Below, piece by piece: positions 25,001-33,569 of a stretch of 43,370 bases of DNA; position 1 is the stretch's first letter; every line of letters starts with the position of its first letter. The position numbers and the translations under genes are program-made. The notes beneath the pieces are model-generated. The model did no database searches, was not told the DNA's origin, and saw nothing but the letters and a program-made list of their open reading frames with translations. Source of the stretch: Clostridiales bacterium (GTDB taxonomy: Bacteria; Bacillota_A; Clostridia; Christensenellales; Aristaeellaceae); NCBI GenBank assembly GCA_024684665.1, contig JAIKWN010000114.1, forward strand, positions 1-43,370, read 5' to 3'.

Positions 25001-25747
25001 ATACCGCTGGAACGCCTCACGCACTTCTGGCTTCTCGATCTCCGCCCAGTCAAGCTGCGTCAGAAAAGTAGTATGTCTGCAATGGTCGGACCAGTAGGTG
25101 TCGATCATGCGGATCTCGGTCAGTGTGGGATCCCGCCCTTCTTCCCTGAAATAATCCCGGCAGAAGCAAAGATCCGCCGCGTCCATAGCGAGACCATACT
25201 GCCTGACAAAGGGAGGCAACATCTCTTCTTTCAGCTCCCGGAAGCCGGACAGGATTTGCACATCTTCCGGTTCCGGATATTGCTCTGCAAGCGTCTCCTT
25301 CGGGGCAAGCTCCGCCTCCCGGGCTTCCACCGGGTTAATGAGGTGGCGACGGATTTTCCCCATCTCTTCCTCTGTCGGTTCTCCTGAGAAGAGATAGATC
25401 TTCGCGGTGCGCACCGTTGGCCTGTCCCCCTGCCCCACGAGCTGGATGCATTCTTCGCAGGATGCCGCACGCTGATCGAACTGGCCGGGGAGGTATTCCA
25501 CTGCCAAAACACAATTCGATCCCGTCGGAATCTCTTCAAAAATGACGTCCAGCTGCGGCTCGGAAAAAACCACGGGGAGACAGCGCTCAAAAAGCGCGTC
25601 GTCCACGCCTTCCACGTCATACCGATTTAGCACGCGGACCCCGGTGACCCGGGGAATTTCTAGTATCTCTCGGATTTCTTTCAGAAGTGCCCGCGCTTCC
25701 GCCGCGTATTCCGGCCGTTTTTCCACATAGATCCGCCGAACGCTCAT
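22070..25747 (-). CDS. purL: phosphoribosylformylglycinamidine synthase, single-chain form
   Basis: 1225 residues. It converts FGAR to FGAM using ATP and glutamine. One chain contains the PurS-like N-terminus, two AIR-synthase-type halves (FKNETHNHPTEIEPFGGAAT, GAGGVSVAIGEL, IGGKDSMSGTF) and a C-terminal glutamine amidotransferase (FPGTNCEVDTARALE, LPGGFSGGD, and the nucleophile Cys in LMLGICNGFQ). In many Firmicutes these are separate PurS, PurL and PurQ; this fused form is the variant known from a subset of Clostridia and Bacteroidetes. No purS or purQ gene is needed or seen. The ATG overlaps the purD stop by 4 bp. Confidence 0.97.
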   Translation of the reverse strand: MSVRRIYVEKRPEYAAEARALLKEIREILEIPRVTGVRVLNRYDVEGVDDALFERCLPVVFSEPQLDVIFEEIPTGSNCVLAVEYLPGQFDQRAASCEECIQLVGQGDRPTVRTAKIYLFSGEPTEEEMGKIRRHLINPVEAREAELAPKETLAEQYPEPEDVQILSGFRELKEEMLPPFVRQYGLAMDAADLCFCRDYFREEGRDPTLTEIRMIDTYWSDHCRHTTFLTQLDWAEIEKPEVREAFQRYLSLREEVYGEAAKTRPVTLMDMATIGAKALKKRGLTPNVDESEEINACSIRIEADVDGKKEPWLLMFKNETHNHPTEIEPFGGAATCIGGAIRDPLSGRAYVYQAMRVTGAANPLTPVSETIPGKLPQRKLCVTAAAGYSSYGNQIGLATGLVDEVYHPGYAAKRLEIGAVVGAAPLANVRRERPVPGDVVVLLGGRTGRDGIGGATGSSKSHKRTSLETCGAEVQKGNAPTERKLQRLFRNGEVSRLIKRCNDFGAGGVSVAIGELADGLLIDLDLVPRKYEGLDGTELAISESQERMAVVLSPEDVPAFLRAADGENLEATVVAHVTEEPRLRMTWRGKTIVDVSRNFLSSNGAEKHAAVRVLNMEIETPDGLVEPLQRRMEDLMGSLACCSRQGLAERFDSTIGAGTVLLPFGGKRMLSPSQTMVAKLPLLSGETETVSGMAYAFHPELLSQSPYEGSYLAVIESVAKLVAAGFDRKQTYLTLQEYFPRMTGKEERWGMPFAALLGALDAEMALGTAAIGGKDSMSGTFENLDVPPTLCSFAVAPGQAGDVISAEFKQVGSEIRLCAADPFDGSAYSTMLDEVHAAIQRGEVLSAWAVGLSLAEGLFKMGLGNAIGVRIDAGTDLFVPRVGAILLECGAGCSVGERIGVTIPEWKMIAGTEICDLALVQERYESKLESVFPYRGHTGETTETLSDFAKPMLFPSLGIAKPRAFIPVFPGTNCEVDTARALERAGGRADIFVINNLTPDAITESIREAAGRIRESQMIILPGGFSGGDEPDGSAKFITAFFRNPAMQEAVTELMEHRGGLMLGICNGFQALVKLGLVPFGRIVDTNDTCPTLTYNEIGRHQSMAVRTRVSSVKSPWLSHCQVGDIHTVAVSHGEGRFVGPEALLQKLAENGQVATQYVNVAGNASLDTRCNPNFSMLAIEGITSPDGRILGKMGHSERSGRFLYKNAPGSLYQPLFEGGVDYFR

Positions 25748-27024
25748 GCCCGTTCCTCCGCAGCCAGCGCGCGCTGGCCGATGTCATGCCGCATCATGCG
25801 GCCGGAAAAGGTGATTTTTTCTGCCGCATGATATGCTTTCTCCACTGCTTCCGAAAGCGTTTCTGCAGTAGCCGTAACGCCAAGTACTCGCCCGCCCGCT
25901 GTCAGAAGAGAATCCCCCTGTCGCTTCGTTCCCGCATGGAAGACAAGAGCTTCCTGTTTTGCTTCGTCGATCCCGATAATCGGGAATCCTTTTTCATATT
26001 TCACAGGATACCCGCCGGAAGCCAGAACAACGCAGCAGGCCGAGCCGGGGCGGATGCGCACATCCGCTTCCGCGAGCCGCCCATCGGTCACCGCCCGCAT
26101 AATGGAGAGTAGATCCCCCTCAAGCAGCGGCAGCACCACCTGGGTCTCTGGATCACCGAAACGACAGTTGTATTCTATGACCTTCGGTCCGTCCTTTGTG
26201 ATCATGAGTCCAAAATACAGGCAGCCTCGGAACTCGCGTCCCTCTGTGTTCATGGCGCGGATTGTGGGCAAGAAGATTTCTTTCATGGCCCGCTCCGCTA
26301 CAACCTCCGTGTAATACGGGTTCGGCGCCACCGTGCCCATGCCGCCCGTGTTGGGTCCTTCGTCCCCATCATACGCCCGCTTGTGATCCATGGAAGATGC
26401 CATTGGGACGATAGTCTTCCCGTCTGTAAAGCAGAGCACGGACACTTCCGGCCCCGTCAGGAATTCTTCGATGACTACCCGTCTTCCGGACACGCCGAAG
26501 CGGTCTTCCTTCATCATGGAGACAAGGGTTTTTCGTGCCTCTTCCGGCGTCGCACAGATGAGCACACCTTTCCCTAGGGCAAGCCCGTCTGCTTTTACGA
26601 CGAGAGGATATATCTCTGCTCGGTCCACATAAGCCAGCGCCGCTTCAAGGTCGTCGAAGGTTTCATAGCGCGCTGTGGGAATGCCATATCGTTTCATAAG
26701 ATCTTTTGCGAAGATCTTGCTGCCCTCGATAACGGCGGCGCGTTTTAAAGGACCGAAGGCGGGAATGCCCGCGGCGGCAAGCGCGTCCACCATACCGAGG
26801 CACAGGGGATCATCCTGTGCCACGATCGCGTAATCCACCCCGTGCTCCCGAGCGAAGCGTACGATTCCTTCTACGTCCGTCGCCGCAAGGGGAACCAGTT
26901 CAGCGATCTCCGCGATTCCGCCGTTACCAGGGGCGGCATAGAGCTTTGTGACTTCCGGATTTTCGGCGATCCGCATGGCAATCGCATGCTCTCGCCCACC
27001 GCCGCCGACTATCAATACTGTCAT
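25744..27024 (-). CDS. purD: phosphoribosylamine-glycine ligase
   Basis: 426 residues from ATG 27024 (GGAGG just upstream). It joins glycine to phosphoribosylamine with ATP. ATP-grasp features are visible: VLIVGGGGREHAIA, GPLKRAAVIEGSKIFAKDLM, PLVVKADGLALGKGV, the PNTGGMG loop and the metal-binding YNCRFGDPETQ. The gene is 58 bp after the AICAR transformylase gene, with a perfect hairpin between, and overlaps purL by 4 bp. Confidence 0.97.
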   Translation of the reverse strand: MTVLIVGGGGREHAIAMRIAENPEVTKLYAAPGNGGIAEIAELVPLAATDVEGIVRFAREHGVDYAIVAQDDPLCLGMVDALAAAGIPAFGPLKRAAVIEGSKIFAKDLMKRYGIPTARYETFDDLEAALAYVDRAEIYPLVVKADGLALGKGVLICATPEEARKTLVSMMKEDRFGVSGRRVVIEEFLTGPEVSVLCFTDGKTIVPMASSMDHKRAYDGDEGPNTGGMGTVAPNPYYTEVVAERAMKEIFLPTIRAMNTEGREFRGCLYFGLMITKDGPKVIEYNCRFGDPETQVVLPLLEGDLLSIMRAVTDGRLAEADVRIRPGSACCVVLASGGYPVKYEKGFPIIGIDEAKQEALVFHAGTKRQGDSLLTAGGRVLGVTATAETLSEAVEKAYHAAEKITFSGRMMRHDIGQRALAAEERA

Positions 27025-27042
27025 TCCGTCCTCCAATCAAGA

Positions 27043-27069
27043 CCGGGCATTCCCTTAGAGAATGCCCGG
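27043..27069 (-). repeat. perfect 10-bp stem-loop between the AICAR transformylase gene and purD
   Basis: CCGGGCATTC (27043-27052) pairs with GAATGCCCGG (27060-27069) across a 7-nt loop, 13 bp after the transformylase stop. No T-run; it may be a processing or stabilising element inside the operon. Confidence 0.8.
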
Positions 27070-27082
27070 AAATCCGCATTTC

Positions 27083-28258
27083 TCAGTGATGGAAAAGTCG
27101 CTGATGCGTAAAGCACATGGCGACGCCCAGCCGCTCACAAGTCTCAATGACCTGATCGTCCCGGATGGAACCACCGGGCTGCGCCGCATACGAGACACCA
27201 CTTTCCGCTGCTCTCTCGATGTTGTCCCCGAAGGGGAAGAAAGCATCGCTGCCCAGGCACACGCCTGTCTGCCCCGCAAGCCATTCCTTCCGTTCTGCTT
27301 CCGTAATCGGGGCTGGCTTCTCGGTGAACAGCCGCTCCCAGTTCCCATCTGCGAGCAGTGCTTCCGCCTCCCGGGAGGTATACAGGTCAATGGCGTTGTC
27401 CCGGTCAGGCCTTCCAACATCCCCGCGGAAGGGAAGCGAAAGGGTCTTCGGATGCTGTCGCAGGAACCAGTGATCCGCCTTGTCGCCCGCAAGCCGCGTG
27501 CAGTGGATACGGCTCTGCTGCCCGGCGCCTACGCCGATGGCCTGTCCGTCCTTCACATAGCAGACAGAGTTGGACTGGGTGTACTTGAGAATGATGAGCG
27601 CCACTGCCAGGTCACGCTTCGCCTCCTCCGGGATCTGCTTTTTCGTCACGGTTTCGCCAAGAGCCTCCGGCGAAATCCGGCAATCGTTTCTTCCCTGTTC
27701 AAATGTTACGCCAAATACCTGCTTACGCTCCAAGGGCGCGGGCACATAGTCCGGATCAATTTCGATGATGTTGTAATTGCCTTTCCGCTTGGAAGAGAGA
27801 ATGGCAAAGGCCTCCTCTGTATAACCCGGGGCGATGACTCCATCAGAAACCTCCGGCTTGATGAGCAGCGCCGTCTCCCGGTCGCACACGTCGGAGAGAG
27901 AGATAAAGTCCCCGAAGGAAGACATGCGGTCCGCGCCGCGCGCCCTCGCGTATGCCGCTGCCAGTGGTGTCAGCGCAATATCCTCAGGCACAAAATAGAT
28001 TTTCCGCAGGGTATCCGAAAGCGGAAGTCCGATGGCCGCTCCAGCGGGGCTCACATGCTTGAAGCTGGCCGCTGCCGGCATGCCTGTGGCAGCTTTCAGT
28101 TCCGACACCAGCTGCCATCCGTTCAGCGCGTCCAGAAAGTTGATATATCCAGGCCGTCCGCAGAGAACGCGCAGGGGAAGCTCCCCCTCTTCCATGAAGA
28201 TACGCGCCGGTTTCTGATTCGGGTTGCAGCCATATTTCAGTTCCAGTTCCTTTGCCAT
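27083..28258 (-). CDS. purH: AICAR transformylase, stand-alone (PurH C-terminal domain only)
   Basis: 391 residues matching only the transformylase half of bifunctional PurH. It transfers the formyl group of 10-formyl-THF to AICAR, giving FAICAR. Visible motifs are LKYGCNPNQKPA, PAAASFKHVSPAGAA, RMSSFGDFIS, VIAPGYTEEA and the C-terminal SDAFFPFGDNIE and QPGGSIRD loops. The N-terminal IMP cyclohydrolase domain of normal PurH (about 200 residues) is absent; the gene starts directly with AKELELKYG after a good AAGGAGAG site. Cyclisation is supplied by the purO gene immediately upstream. Stand-alone transformylases of this type are known from some Clostridia and archaea. Confidence 0.93.
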   Translation of the reverse strand: MAKELELKYGCNPNQKPARIFMEEGELPLRVLCGRPGYINFLDALNGWQLVSELKAATGMPAAASFKHVSPAGAAIGLPLSDTLRKIYFVPEDIALTPLAAAYARARGADRMSSFGDFISLSDVCDRETALLIKPEVSDGVIAPGYTEEAFAILSSKRKGNYNIIEIDPDYVPAPLERKQVFGVTFEQGRNDCRISPEALGETVTKKQIPEEAKRDLAVALIILKYTQSNSVCYVKDGQAIGVGAGQQSRIHCTRLAGDKADHWFLRQHPKTLSLPFRGDVGRPDRDNAIDLYTSREAEALLADGNWERLFTEKPAPITEAERKEWLAGQTGVCLGSDAFFPFGDNIERAAESGVSYAAQPGGSIRDDQVIETCERLGVAMCFTHQRLFHH

Positions 28259-28277
28259 GTTCCGCTCTCCTTATCGG

Positions 28278-28997
28278 TCACACATTCTTGTTAATGATGC
28301 GTTCTTCCCGCCCGTTTGTCTCAAGATCCACAAAGCAGGTATAGAGGGATACCTTGTTTTCGGGATCAAGCGCCCGCCAGAGACTGTCCGTGAATTCGTC
28401 CAGCGTTCCTTGGATATCCATCCTGCGAGGTTCTCCTTCAAAGGAGGGAATCGGCGATCCATCCCCTTCATAGGTATGAATGATCCGGCCCTCACCAGGC
28501 ACTGGTTCCGGATATTCAAAGAAGAAACGCTGCGCGCTCTCCCCGTTTCCGTCCGCAGACTTCAGAATGGACAGTGCATAAGATGCCCTGCCCCTCTCCG
28601 TTCGCAGAAGTCCGCTGATCCGGGGTGTCCAGTTGGGGCTATCTGGCTCGAAAGTGCGGGTACGAAGGGCTTCTTCAAAACTCTGCCCTCGGTTCAGGAA
28701 CTCGCAGATCGTATCCGTCTGGTTTCCATTCGTTACCACAAGGACGCCCTCCCGGGGAAAACGCACCGGGGCATAAATAATAAGACTGGGATCTTTCATC
28801 TTCGATTCATCGAAAGCCTGTGTGCGGATGCCACTGTCCTCCCCCGGGACGAAGACCCGGTTCCGGCTGTTCTCACTTCGCCCCATGATGAAGTAGGCGA
28901 CGACGGCATGTTTTCCGTCTGGGTGTACGCCAAGCAGAATACCCCTTCCCGGATATCGGTTGCCCGAAAGATAGGTCTCCGGATTCAATAGTTTCAT
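28278..28997 (-). CDS. purO: IMP cyclohydrolase, PurO family
   Basis: 239 residues from ATG 28997 with a GGAAGGAG site. The protein resembles the PurO-type cyclohydrolase family (Pfam IMP_cyclohyd), first known from methanogens and also present in Clostridia: YLSGNRYPGRGILLGV, VAYFIMGRSENSRNRVF, DPSLIIYAPVR, VVTNGNQTDTI, FEPDSPNWTPRISG and FFFEYPEPVPGEGRIIHTYEGDG. It closes the FAICAR ring to IMP. Its position between purN and a transformylase-only gene, with 4-bp overlap and 19-bp gap respectively, matches exactly the domain missing from PurH. It has no similarity to the PurH cyclohydrolase domain, so this is non-orthologous replacement. Confidence 0.88.
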   Translation of the reverse strand: MKLLNPETYLSGNRYPGRGILLGVHPDGKHAVVAYFIMGRSENSRNRVFVPGEDSGIRTQAFDESKMKDPSLIIYAPVRFPREGVLVVTNGNQTDTICEFLNRGQSFEEALRTRTFEPDSPNWTPRISGLLRTERGRASYALSILKSADGNGESAQRFFFEYPEPVPGEGRIIHTYEGDGSPIPSFEGEPRRMDIQGTLDEFTDSLWRALDPENKVSLYTCFVDLETNGREERIINKNV

Positions 28998-29599
28998 AAG
29001 CTCTCTCCTTCCAGGTTTGCCACCGCGTCCTCCAGCGCCCGGGGAAGCAAAATCCACTCCGCCTCCTCCATGACGCGCCGCTGCAATGTCTCCGGCGTGT
29101 CTCCGGGCAGAACTGCAACCGCCTTCTGGGCGATGATCTCCCCACCGTCCGGAATCTCGTTCACATAGTGCACTGTGGCCCCTGTCACCTTCACGCCGCG
29201 AGCTAGCGCCGCCTCGTGCACTCTGAGGCCGTAGTAGCCCTTCCCGCAGAAAGAGGGAATCAGGCTGGGGTGAATGTTGATGATCCTGCGCTCATAGGCA
29301 CGGATCACGTTTTCCGGCAGGATGGTGAGAAAGCCCGCCAAAACCACAAAGCCAATTTCATGCGCACGCAGGACGGAGAGCAGGTACTCTCCATAAGCTT
29401 CCATGCGCTCGCCCTTTGCCTTCTTCACGACTGCAGTGGGAATGCCCGCGTTTTTCGCCCGGGTCAGCGCATATGCATTCTCGCTGCTGGACAGTACTAG
29501 CTCGATCTTCGCGTGCGGGATCTCTCCCCGCGCGGCAGCATCCAGGATCGCCTGCAGATTTGTTCCGCCGCCCGAAACCAGAACCGCCGTCTTCAGCAT
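28994..29599 (-). CDS. purN: phosphoribosylglycinamide formyltransferase
   Basis: 201 residues. It formylates GAR with 10-formyl-THF. Motifs: AVLVSGGGTNLQAIL (phosphate loop), VLAGFLTILP, the catalytic N-x-H in INIHPSLIPSF, and GATVHYVNEIPDGG with its conserved Asp. It overlaps purM by 7 bp and purO by 4 bp, so the three are translationally coupled. Confidence 0.97.
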   Translation of the reverse strand: MLKTAVLVSGGGTNLQAILDAAARGEIPHAKIELVLSSSENAYALTRAKNAGIPTAVVKKAKGERMEAYGEYLLSVLRAHEIGFVVLAGFLTILPENVIRAYERRIINIHPSLIPSFCGKGYYGLRVHEAALARGVKVTGATVHYVNEIPDGGEIIAQKAVAVLPGDTPETLQRRVMEEAEWILLPRALEDAVANLEGESL

Positions 29600-30633
29600 A
29601 GCCGCACACCTTTCTCTCCCCTCTCGATTTCTCCCAGGAAGTATGCGCCCTCCGCGCCATTCTCCCGAAGGAGCGCAAGCGCACAGTCTGCCTCCGCCGC
29701 GGGCACAGTGATCGTCATGCCGACGCCCATGTTGAAGGTGTTGAACATGTCGTGCTCCGGAACGCAGCCCTCCCCGGCAATGATATCAAAGACTGGGAGA
29801 ACCCGTACATTCGCGCGGGGGATAACCGCCTGGCAGTCCGTTCCCAGGGAACGGGGAATGTTTTCATAGAAACCGCCGCCGGTGACATGGCTGATTCCAC
29901 GCACCGCTATTCCGGCGTTCAGAAGCGAGAGTACCGGTTTCACATAGATGGCAGTCGGCGTAAGGAGCGTCTCCCAGAGAGGCTCTTTCAATTCGTCATA
30001 GCGACGATTCTCCCCGCCTGTTCCGATCGAAAAGATTTTTCGCACGAGGGAAAAACCATTGGAATGCACGCCCGTGGAGGGCAGCGCTAGGAGTACGTCC
30101 CCTGGAACCATGTGTTCCTTGTCGATGATTTTTTCCCGGTCCGCAATTCCCACTGCAAAGCCCGCCAGGTCGTATTCGTCCTCGGGATAGAATCCGGGCA
30201 TTTCCGCAGTTTCTCCACCGATGAGCGCTGCTCCCGCCTGGCGACAACCTTCCGCGACGCCGGAAACAATGGCCGCCACCCGCTCCGGTACGTTCTTTCC
30301 CAAGGCGATGTAATCGAGGAAAAACAGCGGCCGCGCACCGCAGCAGATCACGTCATTCACACACATGGCGACGCAGTCAATACCCACCGTGTCATGCCGG
30401 TTCAGTAGAAAGGCCAGCTTCAGTTTCGTGCCGACTCCGTCTGTCCCGGAAACGAGCACCGGTTCCTTGATCCCGGTCAGATCGGGCCGAAACAGCCCGC
30501 CGAATCCACCAAGCCCTTCCAGTACGCCCGCCGTCTTCGTGGAAGCGACACTCTCCCGCATAAGTTCGACTGCCCGATAGCCGGCTGTGATGTCCACGCC
30601 CGCCGCTTTATAGCTTTCGCTTTCGCTCTTCAT
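29593..30633 (-). CDS. purM: phosphoribosylformylglycinamidine cyclo-ligase (AIR synthetase)
   Basis: 346 residues. It closes FGAM to AIR with ATP. Signature regions are YKAAGVDITAGYRAV, LVSGTDGVGTKLKLA, DCVAMCVNDVICCGARPLFFLDYIA, GGETAEMPGFY, STGVHSNGFSLVR and HVTGGGFYENIPR. AAGGAGGG precedes the ATG. It follows purF with a 42-bp gap and overlaps purN. Confidence 0.97.
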   Translation of the reverse strand: MKSESESYKAAGVDITAGYRAVELMRESVASTKTAGVLEGLGGFGGLFRPDLTGIKEPVLVSGTDGVGTKLKLAFLLNRHDTVGIDCVAMCVNDVICCGARPLFFLDYIALGKNVPERVAAIVSGVAEGCRQAGAALIGGETAEMPGFYPEDEYDLAGFAVGIADREKIIDKEHMVPGDVLLALPSTGVHSNGFSLVRKIFSIGTGGENRRYDELKEPLWETLLTPTAIYVKPVLSLLNAGIAVRGISHVTGGGFYENIPRSLGTDCQAVIPRANVRVLPVFDIIAGEGCVPEHDMFNTFNMGVGMTITVPAAEADCALALLRENGAEGAYFLGEIERGEKGVRLC

Positions 30634-30675
30634 TGCGCCCTCCTTCGTCGTTCCCCCAAAGATTCCCTTTCCTGC

Positions 30676-32106
30676 TCACTCTGTTTGGGACAGCGGGATC
30701 TCGAATTTATACTTAGCTGCCTGCGAAGGCCGCGGAACCGGGTATTCCCCGGTGAAGCAGCCTGAGCAGAAGGAAACGGGCGCTCCTCCGGCAAGCTCGT
30801 CCAGATCCTCGATGCGCAGGAAACCGATGGAGTCCGCGCCAATGATTTTTCCGATTTCTTCTTCCGTGTGATGATTGGCAATCAGGTTTTCCTCGGAGTC
30901 GATATCCGTCCCGAAATAGCAGGGATGCCGGAAGGGCGGTGCTGCGAAGACAACGTGCACTTCGCTGGCTCCCGCCTCCCGAAGGATGCGCACAACCCGC
31001 TCCGATGTCGTGCCCCGCACAATGGAATCGTCCACCATAACGACCCGCTTTCCCTCTACTGTAGCCCGGACTGCGTTCAGCTTGATACGCACGCTGTCCC
31101 TTCTTTGTGACTGGGCGGGTTGAATGAAGGTCCTGCCAATATATTTGTTTTTTATGAGCCCGATTCCGTAGGGAATGCCACTCTCCCGGGCATAGCCGAG
31201 GGCTGCATCCAGTCCGCTGTCCGGCGCGCCGATCACCACGTCTGCGTCAACGGGATGCGACCGGTAAAGCATCCGCCCGGCGCGGAGCCGTGCCTCGTGG
31301 ACAGAAATCCCGTCCACCACGGAATCCGGCCGCGCAAAATAGATGAGCTCGAAGACGCAGAGTCCCCTGGGCGTCTTCTGCCCCCACGGATACGAGAACA
31401 CCCCATTCTTTGTCGCGACGACCACTTCGCCCGGCTCGACATCCCGGTCAAATACGGCGCCCGCTGCTTCCAGGGCGCAGCTTTCTGAGGCAAAAACGAC
31501 GTCTTCTCCGATGTGCCCCATGCAAAGAGGGCGGAAGCCATGGGGATCCCGAGCAGCAATCAGTTTCGTGGCGCTCATGACCACGAGGGAATAGGCGCCC
31601 CGGATGGTCTTCATGCTCTCCCGGACGGCTTCCTCGATGGAACCCATACGGATGCGCTGCTGGGTGATCGTATAGGCAATTACTTCGCTGTCGCTTGTCG
31701 TATGAAAGATGGCGCCCTTCATCTCATACCCGGCGCGTAGTTCCGCCGCATTGGTCAGGTTACCGTTGTGGCAGAGCGCCATGGCACCCTTTGCATGATT
31801 CACCAGGAGCGGCTGGGCATTCCGCCTCTCCCGACTCCCCGTAGTACCGTAACGACAGTGTCCCACAGCCATTTCCCCGTCTTCCATATGGGATAGCCGC
31901 TCCGCCGTAAAGACGTCGGTTACGAGTCCCACGTCCTTGTGGCACGAGATAACCCCGTCCCGGTTCACCGCGATGCCACAGGACTCCTGTCCCCGATGCT
32001 GCAGGGCATAGAGGGCGTAATAGGCCTCGGACAGAACGCCGCCGCCATTTCTACGGAGAATTCCGAAAACGCCGCACTCCTCGTGCAGACTTTCAAAGGC
32101 CGGCAT
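30676..32106 (-). CDS. purF: amidophosphoribosyltransferase
   Basis: 476 residues. It catalyses the first committed step, PRPP plus glutamine to phosphoribosylamine. A short propeptide of 10 residues precedes the glutaminase nucleophile Cys (HEECGVFG), as in the Bacillus-type enzyme. The four Fe-S cluster cysteines of that type are present: one in GLCVFELIYFARPDS, one in PCYFGTDI and a pair in FCSGCFTG. The PRPP loop VMVDDSIVRGTT is intact. Fe-S PurF enzymes are feedback-inhibited by AMP/GMP and are oxygen-sensitive. It starts 2 bp after purC. Confidence 0.97.
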   Translation of the reverse strand: MPAFESLHEECGVFGILRRNGGGVLSEAYYALYALQHRGQESCGIAVNRDGVISCHKDVGLVTDVFTAERLSHMEDGEMAVGHCRYGTTGSRERRNAQPLLVNHAKGAMALCHNGNLTNAAELRAGYEMKGAIFHTTSDSEVIAYTITQQRIRMGSIEEAVRESMKTIRGAYSLVVMSATKLIAARDPHGFRPLCMGHIGEDVVFASESCALEAAGAVFDRDVEPGEVVVATKNGVFSYPWGQKTPRGLCVFELIYFARPDSVVDGISVHEARLRAGRMLYRSHPVDADVVIGAPDSGLDAALGYARESGIPYGIGLIKNKYIGRTFIQPAQSQRRDSVRIKLNAVRATVEGKRVVMVDDSIVRGTTSERVVRILREAGASEVHVVFAAPPFRHPCYFGTDIDSEENLIANHHTEEEIGKIIGADSIGFLRIEDLDELAGGAPVSFCSGCFTGEYPVPRPSQAAKYKFEIPLSQTE

Positions 32107-32108
32107 AC

Positions 32109-32819
<711 letters not shown>

Positions 32820-32857
32820 TTTTTCCCTCCTTGGGCATTGCCCTTCGTTTCTTTTGT

Positions 32858-33349
32858 TTACAGGAACCGGGAGGCGAGCGCCTCGTCCTTTGAAAGGACC
32901 GCCTTTCGCTGCTCTTCCCGCATCGCATCCAATTTTACCGCCAGGGTTTCTTCCTCCACTGCGAGGATCTCCGCCGCGAGGAGCGCTGCGTTTTTCGCCC
33001 CATCTACGGCAACAGTTGCCACAGGCATTCCGGAAGGCATCTGAACCGTGGAGAGCAGAGCGTCCATTCCGTCAAACCGCTTTCCCGCCACCGGGATACC
33101 GATCACCGGCAGCGTCGTACGCGCCGCCAGCGCGCCTGCAAGGTGTGCCGCCATGCCTGCCGCTCCGATCAGGACGCCAAAACCATTTTTTCTCGCATTC
33201 TTCGCGAAATTCGCTGCCTCGTCCGGAGTTCTGTGCGCTGAAAAAACATGTGCTTCAAAGGGGATCCCCAAACTGGAAAGAGTCTGAAAAGCCCCCTCCA
33301 GTACCGGAAGATCGCTGTCGCTTCCGAGGATAACCGCCACTTTTTTCAT
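32858..33349 (-). CDS. purE: N5-CAIR mutase (PurE catalytic subunit)
   Basis: 163 residues. Class I PurE converts N5-CAIR to [13 protein letters not shown], the active-site [17 protein letters not shown] and the [14 protein letters not shown] region are all present; the SAHRTP form points to class I rather than the class II carboxylase. No purK partner is in the window, which would be needed to make N5-CAIR unless it is elsewhere or CO2 is used directly. First gene of the purine operon, behind a 150-nt leader with a hairpin. The ribosome site is weak (GAGG, 7 nt away). Confidence 0.96.
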   Translation of the reverse strand: MKKVAVILGSDSDLPVLEGAFQTLSSLGIPFEAHVFSAHRTPDEAANFAKNARKNGFGVLIGAAGMAAHLAGALAARTTLPVIGIPVAGKRFDGMDALLSTVQMPSGMPVATVAVDGAKNAALLAAEILAVEEETLAVKLDAMREEQRKAVLSKDEALASRFL

Positions 33350-33376
33350 TCCTATGCCTCGCTTTCAATCGTTCGG

Positions 33377-33413
33377 AAAATAAGAAGAGACTGACATATA
33401 TGGTCAGCCTCTC
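33377..33413 (-). terminator. terminator-like hairpin (candidate attenuator) in the pur leader
   Basis: On the minus strand GAGAGGCTGAC (33403-33413) pairs with GTCAGTCTCT (33386-33395), one internal G-T pair, 7-nt loop, followed by TCTTATTTT. It ends about 30 nt before the purE start, downstream of the promoter. It could stop transcription early under some conditions; no antiterminator is proven. Confidence 0.5.
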
Positions 33414-33427
33414 ATTCCGCAGTTTGG

Positions 33428-33476
33428 GCGCATTTCAGGTGAGAACCCGCGCATTTGAGAAGGAAACCGCGCATTT
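33428..33476 (-). repeat. three phased direct repeats in the pur leader
   Basis: The octamer GCGCATTT (plus strand) occurs at 33428-33435, 33449-33456 and 33469-33476, spaced 21 and 20 bp. In the first two copies the following bases are also alike, ending in GAGAACCC and AGGAAACC. The spacing is about two helical turns. They lie in the transcribed leader, between the promoter and the hairpin. Confidence 0.7.
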
Positions 33477-33485
33477 CCCCACCGC

Positions 33486-33529
33486 CTTTCCGAACATTCA
33501 CGCGGATTCTACTCTAATCATTCGGAACT
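33486..33529 (-). promoter_or_regulatory. PurBox-like inverted pair at the pur promoter
   Basis: The bacterial PurR target (Bacillus type) is AWWWCCGAACWWT, used as inverted pairs about 16-17 bp apart. Here CTTTCCGAACATT (33486-33498, plus strand) matches 12 of 13, and its partner on the minus strand, AGTTCCGAATGAT (33517-33529), matches 10 of 13. The boxes are 18 bp apart. One lies between -35 and -10 and the other at the transcription start. A third weaker copy (TTTTCCGAACGAT, 33368-33380) is near the purE start. Confidence 0.55.
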
Positions 33530-33534
33530 GTCAA
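33506..33534 (-). promoter_or_regulatory. purine operon promoter
   Basis: TTGACA (33529-33534), 17 bp, TAGAAT (33506-33511). Transcription should start near 33499, giving a leader of about 150 nt before purE. Confidence 0.8.
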
Positions 33535-33569
33535 GCCATTTCTCCCGATTTCTGCTTTCGATAGCAATT

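Noticed and set aside
23924..25387. A 487-codon plus-strand frame inside purL
   Set aside because: It is a shadow of the conserved purL gene in GC-rich DNA, with low-complexity, unrelated sequence.
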